Shown: positions 1-8,703 of the stretch, in pieces | Layout of the letters: each line of letters starts with the position of its first letter | Position numbering within the stretch: the stretch's first letter is position 1 | Assembly (NCBI RefSeq): GCF_008298035.1 | Contig: NZ_CP042910.1 | Location: forward strand, 4,789,001-4,853,000 | Direction: 5' to 3' | Length of the DNA stretch: 64,000 nucleotides | From: Gimesia maris | GTDB lineage: Bacteria > Planctomycetota > Planctomycetia > Planctomycetales > Planctomycetaceae | Position numbers and translations under genes: made by a program | The notes under the pieces: generated by a model | What the model was told of the DNA's origin: nothing | Databases searched by the model: none | The model's input: the letters and a program-made list of their open reading frames with translations, nothing else

Positions 1-204
1 ACCGGACTGAAGACCAGCACAGTAACAGGGTCTGACTTTCTGAAGTACAGTCCCTCACCGGTCCGGATTCTTTTATCTAATCAGAACAGCTGCTTCACTT
101 TACTGTCCGGGAGATCCAAAGATCCCTGCTCAACGGATCGTTTTTTCTGAACAACAGGGAAAATCCTGATATCCCTTAAATTTACCGAATATAAAATAGT
201 TTGT

Positions 205-1350
205 ATGATAGAAACTGATGCAAACTGCAATTCAACTTATTGTCCAGAATTGGCTCAACCAAATTACTTCTCTGAAGGACTTCCTGAAGTGCCCGTTATC
301 TCAGCTCAGTCTCTGCAAAACTTTACCGAATCTCTCCTGCTCAAGGGAGGCGCGAACGAAGAAGAAGCGCGGATCGTCTCCCATAGTCTGGTCGACGCCA
401 ATCTGCTGGGTCACGACTCCCACGGCGTGATGCGTCTTCCCTTTTATCTGGGACGCGTGAAAGAAGGAATCCTGAAAGCAGGTGAGAAACTGCAGATTCT
501 CAACGAAACTCCCGCAGCGATTACCGGTGACGGCTGCTGGGGATTTGGTCAGACCGTCATGCACGATCTGATGAATCGTTTGATTGAAAAAGCGGGAACA
601 CTGGGCGTTTCCTGTGGCACACTGAAACGTGCTTCACACATCGGTCGCCTGGGAGAATATGCAGAAATGGCTGCCGCCAAAGGGATGGCATCCATCATCT
701 GCGCTAATACACACGGCTCTGCCCCCCGCGTTGCTCCGGTAGGGGGAAAGCGACCTCGACTGGGTACCAACCCCATCTGTATCGGCATGCCCGGCGGTGC
801 AGAAGGTCCTTTCGTACTTGACTTCGGTACATCAGCCACTGCAGAAGGTAAAGTTCGCATCAAAAAGATTGCAGGTGAACAGGTTCCTCCCGGACTGATT
901 CTGGACCCCGATGGAAATCCAACAACTGACCCCAACATGCTCTACGGTGATCCTCCAGGCACGATTCTCCCTATGGGCGGAGACCAGGCATATAAAGGCT
1001 TCGGACTCTCTTTCATGGTAGAAATGCTCTGCGGTGCGCTCTCAGGCGGACAATGTGCCTTTCCTGACCCGCCACCACCACAGGGAAACTGTGTGTTCGT
1101 TGTGGTCATCGATCCCGGCCACCTGGGAGGCCAGAACCATCTGATGAACGAAATTAGCAATCTGGAGAAATACGTCAGAAGCGTCCCTCTCAAAGAGGGA
1201 ATCAGTGAGGTCTTCCTGCCAGGCGATCCGGAAAAGAAAACCGCGGCCACACGCAAAACATCAGGGATCTCTCTGGACAAAGGAAACTGGGAAGCCTTAT
1301 CCAATCTTGCTGCCGAACTGGGTGTTCCTGTACCAGAAGTCCAGGGATAG
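205..1350 (+). CDS. Ldh2/MdhL-family NAD(P)-dependent malate/L-lactate-type dehydrogenase
   Basis: A 381-residue protein of the Ldh2 (malate/ureidoglycolate/sulfolactate) dehydrogenase family, which oxidises 2-hydroxyacids to 2-ketoacids with NAD(P) and is unrelated to classical LDH/MDH. Seen: the family motif GHDSHGVMR near residue 70, the block RLGTNPICIGMP, the LDFGTSATAEGKV segment, and the closing YKGFGLSFMVEML/GALSG block. The first ~30 residues precede the usual family start and the ATG lacks a clear Shine-Dalgarno, but there is no good in-frame ATG before the conserved region. It stands alone, followed after 13 nt by a small unknown gene. The exact substrate (malate, lactate, sulfolactate) cannot be decided. 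The true malate dehydrogenase of the window lies elsewhere, so this one more likely acts on another 2-hydroxyacid. Confidence 0.85.
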   Translation: MIETDANCNSTYCPELAQPNYFSEGLPEVPVISAQSLQNFTESLLLKGGANEEEARIVSHSLVDANLLGHDSHGVMRLPFYLGRVKEGILKAGEKLQILNETPAAITGDGCWGFGQTVMHDLMNRLIEKAGTLGVSCGTLKRASHIGRLGEYAEMAAAKGMASIICANTHGSAPRVAPVGGKRPRLGTNPICIGMPGGAEGPFVLDFGTSATAEGKVRIKKIAGEQVPPGLILDPDGNPTTDPNMLYGDPPGTILPMGGDQAYKGFGLSFMVEMLCGALSGGQCAFPDPPPPQGNCVFVVVIDPGHLGGQNHLMNEISNLEKYVRSVPLKEGISEVFLPGDPEKKTAATRKTSGISLDKGNWEALSNLAAELGVPVPEVQG

Positions 1351-1363
1351 TCTGTATTCAAAA

Positions 1364-1630
1364 ATGGAAAACGAAACGGATCAGAATCAGAACCCCGACG
1401 CGCGGTTGTATGTTCCCGTCAATGAGACAGACAACATCAACCTCATCGTGAAACGCTCGTCTTCCAAAGAATACTGCTTTTCCAAATCTCCCGGGCAGGA
1501 CCACTTCCACCTGTTAATGCATGGTGAAATCGTGGTGACAAACGGCCACGAACTCTACTGCGTCGACTGTGCCATCAGGCATGGTTTCCTGACCCGGGAC
1601 CGTTTGAACTGGCAGCATCGGAAAACATAA
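1364..1630 (+). CDS. Small hypothetical protein (88 aa)
   Basis: An 88-residue soluble protein starting at the ATG 13 nt after the dehydrogenase stop. A longer upstream frame exists but overlaps the dehydrogenase, so I chose the internal start. It contains two cysteines spaced CVDC near residue 66 (inside ELYCVDCAIRHGF) and several histidines, which could suggest a metal site, but no second Cys pair is present. No signal peptide or membrane segment. The short spacing suggests co-transcription with the dehydrogenase. I do not recognise the family and assign no function. An 8-bp hairpin begins directly after its stop codon. Confidence 0.55.
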   Translation: MENETDQNQNPDARLYVPVNETDNINLIVKRSSSKEYCFSKSPGQDHFHLLMHGEIVVTNGHELYCVDCAIRHGFLTRDRLNWQHRKT

Positions 1631-1664
1631 ACCCCCACGTAAAACTCAGAGAATCGGTGGGGGT
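1631..1664. terminator. Bidirectional hairpin between convergent genes
   Basis: A perfect 8-bp inverted repeat (ACCCCCAC / GTGGGGGT) with an 18-nt loop lies exactly between the stop of the small upstream gene and the stop of the kinase gene on the other strand. There is no long T-run on either side, so it may work as a weak terminator or as a transcript-end stabiliser for both genes. Confidence 0.5.
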
Positions 1665-3358
1665 CAGGCATTCACAGGCAGAATCGTTGTGGCTTTCATG
1701 TAGTCCGAGGCGTACTCCACATCCGGTTCCAGTTGTACCAGATGCTCTGCTTCAGACCACCATTCAATGGCCTGCTCCTGGGTCCAATCATCAACTGGCA
1801 AGGTTTTCAATGCCGCGCTCAGTTCTTCAGCACTCTGGTATCGATCCTCTGGTTTTTTCTCCAGACATTTCAAGATGAATGCTTCCAGTTCTTCCGGGAT
1901 CTGCGGATTAATTGAAGTGGGAGGAATCACTACCTGACTCGCATGGGCAAAGATGACCTTCAACGCATTTTCGCCATCGAAAACGGGTTTACCCGTCAAC
2001 AAGTAGTAGGCACTGGCTCCCAGCGAATAAATATCGGACCGGGGATCGGGTGTACCATCTCCAGTCACTGCTTCAGGACTGGTATAAAGGGGTGACCCAA
2101 CGACTGCACCTTCCATTGTGAGATTCAGCGAATCTACATTCGAACGATTATCCTTGACTAGTCCAAAATCCAGCAGTTTGGCAACATCGTACAGCCCGCC
2201 ACGCTCGGCTGAAAAGATATTGCCCGGTTTGATATCTCGATGAATCAGTCCTTTATGATGTGCTTCCGCCAGCGCAGAACAGACCTGCTTCAACAGGTAG
2301 ACAACCCGTGCCGGAGGCAATACGCCAAATCGCTCGACTATTTCCTGCAGGTTCAAGCCGGGCAAAAACTCCATGACATAATAGAACGTTCCCTCTTCCG
2401 TATGACCGTAATCATAGATTTCAATCGTATTGGGATGTGTCAACCCCGCAGTCGCCTGTACTTCACTCTCAAACCGCAACAGGACGTTTTCATCGTCCAC
2501 TTTATCCCGCCGAATCAGTTTAATCGCACACGGGCGTTTCAGCAGACGATGTTCTGCAAGATAGACTTCTCCCATCCCCCCACTGCCAACCTGTTTGCGC
2601 AATGTGTACATACCGATGCTTTTCGCGTCGAACGCTTCACGTCTCAAACTGCCCACACGATGTGATCCATAGACGGCGGTACTGGCAGCGATCAACAGCA
2701 GAATGATCATCTCAGACAATCCGCCTGAGTAGAGCACTTCCGAAACCTGGGGCACCTGCATCCCGGTCATCATAGCTCCGGCAATCGGGCTGATCACCAT
2801 CAGACTTACCACAGAGATCACCCCCCGCAGGGAGTTGGGAATGAAAAACCCGTAGGTATAGATCAGGATCATCCAGGGGAATACCGTACGCAACGGAAAC
2901 GCAAACGCCACCTTGCCCAGCAGTACGGGATCACAGGCGCACAGTTCACAGAAATGCCACCAGATAAAAAAGGCAGCAGGTGTGCCGAAAGTAATTGCCT
3001 CGCAAATCCTCAAACGCCACAAACACATACAGGGTTTCAACCAGAGAACCCCCGAGACGACAAACAGAATTCCCGTCACGATCGAATCCAGAATCAGCAT
3101 TTCCTGACCATGCGAGTCGTCAAACTCACCCAGCCACAATCCTCGTATCAGAAACGCCAGAGAAGCCAGAGCCAGCAATAGAGATGCCATTCTCAGTCGA
3201 CTCAGCAGCAGGAGTCGTCCCTGCTCCTGAAACATACCGGAACCACGTGATACGACACCGGCATGCGGACAGAACTTGCCCGCCTCTTTTTTGAATTCCT
3301 CGGGTATCAATGTAGCTAAAGCCGGAGTCTTCGCCCCCGCGTGTTGTTCAGAACCCAT
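1664..3358 (-). CDS. Membrane-anchored PknB-type Ser/Thr protein kinase
   Basis: A Hanks-type kinase with reversed architecture: an N-terminal half of about six hydrophobic segments (roughly residues 50-235) and a C-terminal kinase domain (about 250-520). Seen with the ATG at 3358: glycine loop GSGGMG (~258), invariant Lys in CAIKLI (~280), HRDIKPGN (~373), DFG (~397) and an SPE version of the APE motif. All catalytic residues are present, so it should be active. Most bacterial PknB kinases carry the kinase first and the membrane segment after; planctomycetes often differ. An upstream ATG at 3376 and TTG at 3382 are alternatives. Substrates are unknown; the next gene in the same direction is a degenerate receiver protein, a possible but unproven partner. 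Confidence 0.85.
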   Translation of the reverse strand: MGSEQHAGAKTPALATLIPEEFKKEAGKFCPHAGVVSRGSGMFQEQGRLLLLSRLRMASLLLALASLAFLIRGLWLGEFDDSHGQEMLILDSIVTGILFVVSGVLWLKPCMCLWRLRICEAITFGTPAAFFIWWHFCELCACDPVLLGKVAFAFPLRTVFPWMILIYTYGFFIPNSLRGVISVVSLMVISPIAGAMMTGMQVPQVSEVLYSGGLSEMIILLLIAASTAVYGSHRVGSLRREAFDAKSIGMYTLRKQVGSGGMGEVYLAEHRLLKRPCAIKLIRRDKVDDENVLLRFESEVQATAGLTHPNTIEIYDYGHTEEGTFYYVMEFLPGLNLQEIVERFGVLPPARVVYLLKQVCSALAEAHHKGLIHRDIKPGNIFSAERGGLYDVAKLLDFGLVKDNRSNVDSLNLTMEGAVVGSPLYTSPEAVTGDGTPDPRSDIYSLGASAYYLLTGKPVFDGENALKVIFAHASQVVIPPTSINPQIPEELEAFILKCLEKKPEDRYQSAEELSAALKTLPVDDWTQEQAIEWWSEAEHLVQLEPDVEYASDYMKATTILPVNA

Positions 3359-3738
3359 CCTCAATGTCCCAGACATGATCAATTATTGTGAATGCAAACT
3401 GCGGATCAGAATTAGCGAGCCTCTCTCAAGTCCAGAAACAGCCAATCCCGATGCATTTGTCTCCCATGACACTCAAAACATGATCCGGATCTGCGTTTCA
3501 TGGGGAAAGAATATAAATAACTGACCACATCGCACAGATAATTTTGCTCTATTATACGCGGTTCAGGAAATGAATTACAGTACTTTTTGATCGCGTCCCA
3601 TAAATAATAAATAGAACTCATAAGCTATTTCCTGATAGATGCTTACAAAAATGCTTCATATCCTGAACTCACTCAGCCAACGATCGGTGAAATTAGATTT
3701 AATGATTCAAATCAGATGGCCCCAAAACCTCAATAAAA
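3359..3738. other. Intergenic region upstream of the kinase gene
   Basis: About 380 nt of A/T-rich sequence between the kinase start and the stop of the next minus-strand gene. It should carry the kinase promoter. Small open frames here lack Shine-Dalgarno sequences and protein-like composition; I see no RNA gene or strong repeat. Confidence 0.4.
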
Positions 3739-4752
3739 CTAACCCCTCTTTTTTTTCTGATAGCATTCTCCCAGATGAACCATCATCTCCAGCGCCAGTA
3801 GATCAGCCCGACTCATCACATGGCGGGAACTGCGATTTCCCAGGCCTTTGACAATCAACTCAACACACTGCAGATGGAATTCAAGAACCTGTGGAGGAGT
3901 TAAGTCTGCAGCCGCCAGTAATTCCGCAATCTGAAGGATTTCATCCTTCAGGTTTCCCGCTCCCATGATCACATAAGTCCGTAATAATTCGTGATAATAA
4001 TCTCGAACCTCAAACGGAATCTGCGGAAGTTCTACTGGCGGATCGGATTTGTGGAGCCCTGATGTTCCCGGCAGTTCTGAATCAGACTGCTGATCACTTA
4101 AGACATCTGGATAAACCAGGTTCTGCAGTTCTTCGACCATTGATCGCTGTTGATTCAGGAGCCGCTCTGCTTCATCCCGCTCGCGAATCAGACGCCGGTG
4201 TTTTTCCACCTGCAATTGATGGTTTTCTTCGCACAGTTGCTGCATGGATAAGGCACGTTGCACGACACTTAACAGCGCGGGTGACTCCCACATTGCAGTC
4301 GAAACGAGCACTTCCGCCTGATTTTCACAAGCAGCCTGAGTAACCTGATCATCCGGGCCAGCCAACAGGAGTATGGCAGGCTCATGGCAACCGCTGATTC
4401 GAATCGCATTCAAAAGTTCTAATCGAGACTTTCGGGTTTCACTATCGATCTCGATCAACAAACAGTCATAGCTGTCGTTTCGCAGTTGAGTTAAAGCTTC
4501 CTCTGCTGTGGATACCCATTCAAAACGCGGTTCACTACAGCCAATCGCATCCAGGCGCAATGCCAGCCCGACCCAAACCGGTCGGACCCTACTGATAAAC
4601 AGAGCTTTAAAACCAGAAGGAATCGGCTGCTGTAAAAAACGATCCGATGATTGTTCCGTATTCTCGGTGTAGGCGGAATCTGCCTCTGTTTGCGGAAATC
4701 CGGCAAATGAGTCCGCGTCGATCAGATTGTGCTTATCATGTTTCACGCTCAT
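3739..4752 (-). CDS. Degenerate response-regulator-like protein with coiled coil
   Basis: 337 residues in three parts: a receiver-like fold (about residues 47-175), a charged coiled-coil-like stretch (about 178-218, rich in E, R, Q, L), and a helical C-terminal domain (about 245-337). The receiver pattern is recognisable (strand FKALFIS, helix, strand YDCLLIEID, strand AILLLAG), but the acidic pair after strand 1 is Ser-Arg, the phospho-acceptor position aligns with Glu101 rather than Asp, and the switch Lys-Pro is missing (EVLVSTAMW). It is therefore probably not phosphorylated in the usual way. The C-terminal domain is unrecognised and no DNA-binding motif is clear. It lies downstream of the Ser/Thr kinase in the same direction, about 380 nt away. 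Confidence 0.6.
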   Translation of the reverse strand: MSVKHDKHNLIDADSFAGFPQTEADSAYTENTEQSSDRFLQQPIPSGFKALFISRVRPVWVGLALRLDAIGCSEPRFEWVSTAEEALTQLRNDSYDCLLIEIDSETRKSRLELLNAIRISGCHEPAILLLAGPDDQVTQAACENQAEVLVSTAMWESPALLSVVQRALSMQQLCEENHQLQVEKHRRLIRERDEAERLLNQQRSMVEELQNLVYPDVLSDQQSDSELPGTSGLHKSDPPVELPQIPFEVRDYYHELLRTYVIMGAGNLKDEILQIAELLAAADLTPPQVLEFHLQCVELIVKGLGNRSSRHVMSRADLLALEMMVHLGECYQKKKRG

Positions 4753-4938
4753 TATCGGGCCTGTCTGCTGGCAGGACTATAGAGTTTTTTAAAGAGAATT
4801 GTCAATATGAACTCGCTGCAACCGCTGCCTTTACAGGAAGTTATGCTTTGCCGGCACATCCCGGTTCACTGAATGCCCCAGACCGGCGGCAGCCTCAGGC
4901 TCAAAATCGAAAAACTCACGTAAAAACAGAAAACGGGG

Positions 4939-5811
4939 CTAAAATATCAGCGATTCTGCATTGAAAACCGGTCCTTCAACACAAGTCCGCCGATAATCCC
5001 ACTCATCATCGCTGATCCGGACTTTCGCCACGCAACTGAAGCAGGCACCAAAGCCACACGCCATCGGAGTCTCCAGAGACAGCCAGCAGGAAATTCCCGC
5101 CTGCGAAGTAATTCTGCTGACCGCTTCCATCATCGGCTCCGGTCCGCAACAGAAAACAGTTGCTGGCGGTGAATCGCTTTCGATTTGCTGTTGTAAGAGT
5201 TCGGTCACAAAGCCTTGATGCCCATACGAACCATCGTCGGTTGCCACTGAAACATCCAGTCCCTCCAACTGAAAATCATCCAGACCTGCCAGGTACTCTT
5301 TTGAACGCGCGCCGTATAGCAGGCTCACACGCTCCGGCAGTGCAGACAGTGTCTGCTCGGGTTGACCGTATTTCCGCAGACCCAATGCCTGCCGCGCCGT
5401 AGCCAGAAACGGGGTCTGCCCGATTCCACCTGCTACCATGACCAGTGAACCACTGCCCGGGTATGGAAACCCATTTCCCAGAGGTCCCCAGATTTCGACT
5501 CGATCTCCGGGTTGCCAGTGCGTCATCCGCGACGTCAGTTTTCCAACGACGACGTAACCAAAATCGAGTCCGATTGCCGTTCCGTTTTCATCCAGACAGG
5601 TATCATACAACGCGAAAGGCCGTCCCAGCAGTGGATCATTGACTCCCGGTTCCCGCACCATGAAAAACTGACCGGGTAATATCACTTGAGCCACTTCAGG
5701 ACATTCAAGACGCAATCGATATGTGTCCTGCGCCATGCGTTCCTGCTCAACCACACGGGCTGAAAGATACTGGGGAGTTGCACAATTGCTGAATTGTGAA
5801 GACTCTGTCAT
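4939..5811 (-). CDS. pyrK: Dihydroorotate dehydrogenase electron-transfer subunit type (PyrK-like)
   Basis: A 290-residue FAD/2Fe-2S reductase that in class 1B dihydroorotate dehydrogenase passes electrons from PyrD to NAD. Seen: an N-terminal FAD barrel with the RPFALYD flavin motif, a nucleotide-binding half ([27 protein letters not shown]), and a C-terminal iron-sulfur loop with cysteines in [10 protein letters not shown] plus a later RRTC, the spacing typical of PyrK. Shine-Dalgarno AAGGAAAG precedes the ATG. Its start overlaps the stop of the pseudouridine synthase gene by 4 nt, implying translational coupling. No pyrD is in the window, so a role in pyrimidine synthesis is inferred from the family; a general PyrK-like NAD(P)H reductase remains possible. 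Confidence 0.8.
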   Translation of the reverse strand: MTESSQFSNCATPQYLSARVVEQERMAQDTYRLRLECPEVAQVILPGQFFMVREPGVNDPLLGRPFALYDTCLDENGTAIGLDFGYVVVGKLTSRMTHWQPGDRVEIWGPLGNGFPYPGSGSLVMVAGGIGQTPFLATARQALGLRKYGQPEQTLSALPERVSLLYGARSKEYLAGLDDFQLEGLDVSVATDDGSYGHQGFVTELLQQQIESDSPPATVFCCGPEPMMEAVSRITSQAGISCWLSLETPMACGFGACFSCVAKVRISDDEWDYRRTCVEGPVFNAESLIF

Positions 5812-6866
5812 TTTCGCTTTCCTTGACGTGTCCGTTTTTCCGCAACATCGCCGATGATTCTACGTCCTGTTGTTTTCGGTTTCGAGGAGTCTGCTGCAGG
5901 TTTTCGCCCCGTGGAAACGGATCGTTTTCCCCCCGTCTTTTTTCCGCCTGAAATTCTCTCTGAAACAGATTTACCAGCAGCTGCCCCCCGTTCCCCTGAT
6001 CGTTTACCCACAGATTTACGAGGCGCCCGCGTTTTCGCAGGAGCGGCATTTTTCTTCCCCTTACGGTGACGGATGTCCGGAGAATGTTTCTCATTTAACA
6101 ATTGTCGTAATTTTTTCAACTCCGTGTCACTCAAGCGCCGGGATTCCCCAGTTTTGAGTTTTCCCAGATTCAATGGGCCAAAGCGGATCCGCACCAGTTG
6201 GATGACCTTGTGACCGATTCGCGCCATCATGCGACGAATTTCACGATTCTGTCCTTCATGCAGCGTTAATTCAAGAAAGGCGCTCTTACCCTGTTTTTTG
6301 AGATACTTGAGACCAGAGACCCGAAACACGCCTTCTTTAAAACGAACTCCTTTCCGAAGTTCGTCCAGTTTTTCGCGTGGCGGGTTACCCACCACCTGCA
6401 CATGATAAGTGCGAGCAACACGATACCGGGGATGCGCCAGCCGCTGGGCCAGTTCGCCATCATTGGTTACCAGGATCAACCCTTCACTGTTTTCATCCAG
6501 TCGCCCCACGGTAAACAACCGCTGACCGTCATTCGGAAACAGATCAACCACCCGTCTCCTGCCGGCAGGGTCGTTATTGGTACAGAGAAACCCGGATGGT
6601 TTATTCAGCAGATAATAACGACGTGGCTGCAGTCGAACACGCTCGCCATCTACTTCGATGAACTGCGTCTCCGGATCGATCTTCGCCCCTAACTCCGTGA
6701 TAACATCGCCATCAACGCTCACGCGCCCGGTTTCGATATATTCTTCGCAATGACGCCGGGAGCCCAGACCTGTGGCAGCCAGAAACTTCTGTAATCGGAT
6801 CAGGTGACTCTCGTCATCGACTGAGGGTTCTTCGGGCTGGGTTTGCGGATCGGAATCGGGACTCAT
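5808..6866 (-). CDS. rluB: RsuA/RluB-family rRNA pseudouridine synthase with long basic tail
   Basis: 352 residues. Order: acidic N-terminus, S4 RNA-binding domain (about 23-70), pseudouridine synthase core (about 80-245) with the catalytic Asp in [10 protein letters not shown] and the family block [11 protein letters not shown], then a ~105-residue Lys/Arg/Gly/Ser-rich tail. RluB modifies 23S rRNA; paralogues RsuA and RluE/F share the core, so the exact position is an inference. The tail is low complexity and should bind RNA nonspecifically; similar tails occur in E. coli RluB and some planctomycete RNA enzymes. The gene overlaps pyrK by 4 nt and probably shares its transcript. Confidence 0.85.
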   Translation of the reverse strand: MSPDSDPQTQPEEPSVDDESHLIRLQKFLAATGLGSRRHCEEYIETGRVSVDGDVITELGAKIDPETQFIEVDGERVRLQPRRYYLLNKPSGFLCTNNDPAGRRRVVDLFPNDGQRLFTVGRLDENSEGLILVTNDGELAQRLAHPRYRVARTYHVQVVGNPPREKLDELRKGVRFKEGVFRVSGLKYLKKQGKSAFLELTLHEGQNREIRRMMARIGHKVIQLVRIRFGPLNLGKLKTGESRRLSDTELKKLRQLLNEKHSPDIRHRKGKKNAAPAKTRAPRKSVGKRSGERGAAAGKSVSERISGGKKTGGKRSVSTGRKPAADSSKPKTTGRRIIGDVAEKRTRQGKRK

Positions 6867-6904
6867 GATTTTTCAACTATGGTGAAAAGGGAAACGTAAG
6901 GTAA

Positions 6905-6940
6905 AGGCGTTTTCGCCTGTGTTTCTTATAACACAGCAGG
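6905..6940 (-). terminator. Hairpin cluster between sigma factor and rluB genes
   Basis: Two nested hairpins: AGGCG-TTTT-CGCCT (6905-6918), and a longer arm CGCCTGTGTT (6914-6923) pairing with AACACAG plus GCG after a 3-nt bulge. They are alternatives because they share the CGCCT arm. On the minus strand a short T-rich tract follows, so this may be a weak terminator after the sigma gene. Confidence 0.35.
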
Positions 6941-6982
6941 CGCGCGATACCAATTATGCTGCAGGGTTTCTTTACAGGGAAC

Positions 6983-8032
6983 TCAAAGGATTTCCGGAAT
7001 ATCCGGTATTTCCAGCTTTTGTTCCTCTATCGCTTCCCGCATTCGCTGCAGTGACCGGATTGTCAACTGTCGAACCCGTTCGGTACTGACGCCCAGGTCT
7101 TCTGCAATCTCACGAAATTTTTCGGGTGTGTCTGATTGCGCAAGACCAAACCGACGTTTCAGAATGACCTGTTCCCGTTCATCCAGAGTGTGTAATACCT
7201 TCTGCAAAACATCGTCAATGTTCTGATGGTAGGTTTCATGTGACCGCATTGTCGAACGGATATCGCTCAATCCCAGCGCCAGAGTTTCCGCACCATTCAA
7301 AAAGGTTTTGCGGTATTTTCGCCCTTTTTTTGTAGTCCGAAACAGAAAATTACGCACTGCCCAGGTCCCGTAGGTACTGAACCGGTTACCACGATCGACA
7401 TCAAATATCTCCACGGCCCGAATCAGCGGCAGATGGCCATCGCTGACGATATCTTCGAACAGGTTAGCGCGATCCGTCAGATTTTTAGCGATCGAGACCA
7501 CCAGACGCAGATTGGCCTGAATGATGTAATTTCTAAGACGCCGCGCGTCTTTCAGCTTTTGTTCAATCCGGTCTAACAGACCGATGCAGGGAGATTTGAG
7601 ATCAATCTGTGACTTCAATTTCTCAGCACGGTATTTGAGGTAGTTCATACCACGAAAGAGTATGACTTCCTGTTCTTTATCCAGCAGAGGGACTGCATAC
7701 AGCTGTGCCTGCTGGAAATCAAACTCCGACAATTCGTAGTCTGAATCCGTATTGAGTGCTGCACACAAATTCTGAAGTGGTTGCAGAATTTCATCGCTGG
7801 CGGCATTATTCTCAAAACGCTCACTGTAGACGTATTCGATCTCAGTCGCATAAATCTGCTCAGCTCGTTTCTGAAGCTCACGCGTGACGCAGACCTTCCT
7901 CATGCGGGCTGCTTTTTTGACGGCCAGCAATTCACACTGACAGGACTTCGACTGGTCTGCAAGAATCGCCCGCTCACCCAGTTGGGAGAATGAATCTTCC
8001 TGCAGGAAATCAGCCATGGATGTACTGTACAT
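6983..8032 (-). CDS. RNA polymerase sigma-70 family factor
   Basis: 349 residues. The C-terminal two thirds carry sigma region 2 (a helix with DRANLFEDIVSDG followed by RGNRFSTYGTWAVRNFL, the -10 binding face) and region 4 with a helix-turn-helix (FREIAEDLGVSTERVRQ). It is shorter than the housekeeping factor, and the N-terminal ~110 residues are not region 1.1-like; they hold four cysteines (including CQC at about 32-34). Part of region 1.2 is visible (PLLDKEQEVILFRGMNYLKY). It is thus likely an alternative group 2/3 factor, as is common in planctomycetes. No anti-sigma gene is adjacent. A perfect 8-bp inverted repeat lies about 95 nt upstream. The start at 8032 is probable; an ATG at 8017 is an alternative. 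Confidence 0.85.
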   Translation of the reverse strand: MYSTSMADFLQEDSFSQLGERAILADQSKSCQCELLAVKKAARMRKVCVTRELQKRAEQIYATEIEYVYSERFENNAASDEILQPLQNLCAALNTDSDYELSEFDFQQAQLYAVPLLDKEQEVILFRGMNYLKYRAEKLKSQIDLKSPCIGLLDRIEQKLKDARRLRNYIIQANLRLVVSIAKNLTDRANLFEDIVSDGHLPLIRAVEIFDVDRGNRFSTYGTWAVRNFLFRTTKKGRKYRKTFLNGAETLALGLSDIRSTMRSHETYHQNIDDVLQKVLHTLDEREQVILKRRFGLAQSDTPEKFREIAEDLGVSTERVRQLTIRSLQRMREAIEEQKLEIPDIPEIL

Positions 8033-8126
8033 GAAATAGAAACTCGTTCGTGTGATGCTGACACAAATCGCGATCTTCCTTCAGAGACGCTGCGCTCATA
8101 CTAGGGAATCTGATTTGATAAAACAA

Positions 8127-8150
8127 TTTTAACAGATAGAATTGTTAAAA
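8127..8150. promoter_or_regulatory. 8-bp A/T-rich inverted repeat upstream of the sigma gene
   Basis: TTTTAACA and TGTTAAAA form a perfect 8-bp inverted repeat with an 8-nt spacer, about 95 nt upstream of the sigma gene start. The geometry fits a dimeric-repressor operator better than a terminator (A/T-rich, no T-run). Which regulator binds is unknown. Confidence 0.3.
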
Positions 8151-8481
8151 ATGAGCGATAATTAATGATCTTAAGACCAGATAATAAGTTGTGGACACTT
8201 CGGGTTCTGCTTTTCACGGCAGAAGTTTTGACCAGTCAAAACACAACTGAGTATTATTACACCAACAGGAATTCTGAGACGGACTCACGCCATATTCAAC
8301 AACAGCCGATCAATAAAATAAGGGGTGAACTCATTCGTGTTCCCTGGAATCCATTTCACAATCCCCTTCCCATTTTCCTCAAAATTTCCTTCCCATACCC
8401 TGTCTCAGTTCTGTTTGCCGTTTGCTATGTCTATTAAAGAGTTTAGACCCGTTACTTTGACTCGCAAAACAGACTGAAATT

Positions 8482-8500
8482 AGTTAGCATTTCCCTAACT
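8482..8500. promoter_or_regulatory. Inverted repeat in the aceE leader (1)
   Basis: AGTTAG and CTAACT, perfect over 6 bp with a 7-nt spacer, about 200 nt before aceE. Possible operator or small hairpin; short enough that chance is a real alternative. Confidence 0.2.
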
Positions 8501-8557
8501 GAGATCCGTTGCAGCATCCTCAACTCTAAACCGGAAGCTGAACGATCTTAAAAAAGA

Positions 8558-8583
8558 ACCGTGACAGTTCCCTTACTCACGGT
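8558..8583. promoter_or_regulatory. Inverted repeat in the aceE leader (2)
   Basis: ACCGTGA and TCACGGT, perfect over 7 bp with a 12-nt spacer, about 120 nt before the aceE start. Either an operator for a regulator of the pyruvate dehydrogenase operon or a leader hairpin. Confidence 0.3.
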
Positions 8584-8703
8584 GCATTCCTAGAATTGTT
8601 GAGAACTCATCTGCGTGATTTCTGCCAGGATGGCTACAGTCAGTGATCTAAGAGAAGTTACGCTCATCGAAAATACTTAAGCAGGTTGAAAGAACCATAT
8701 CTC

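Larger units (their letters stand above)
8033..8703. other. Long divergent intergenic region between sigma factor and aceE
   Basis: About 670 nt with no convincing gene. It must hold the promoters for the sigma gene (minus) and the pyruvate dehydrogenase operon (plus). I see three perfect inverted repeats, listed separately, and no obvious riboswitch. Confidence 0.5.

Noticed and set aside
1..150. Open plus-strand frame from the left edge to a TGA at 148-150
   Set aside because: 49 codons without recognisable motif; it could be the end of an upstream gene or chance, and the sequence to the left is missing.
8165..8437. A 90-codon plus-strand frame between the sigma factor and aceE
   Set aside because: No Shine-Dalgarno and no protein-like pattern; the region looks regulatory.
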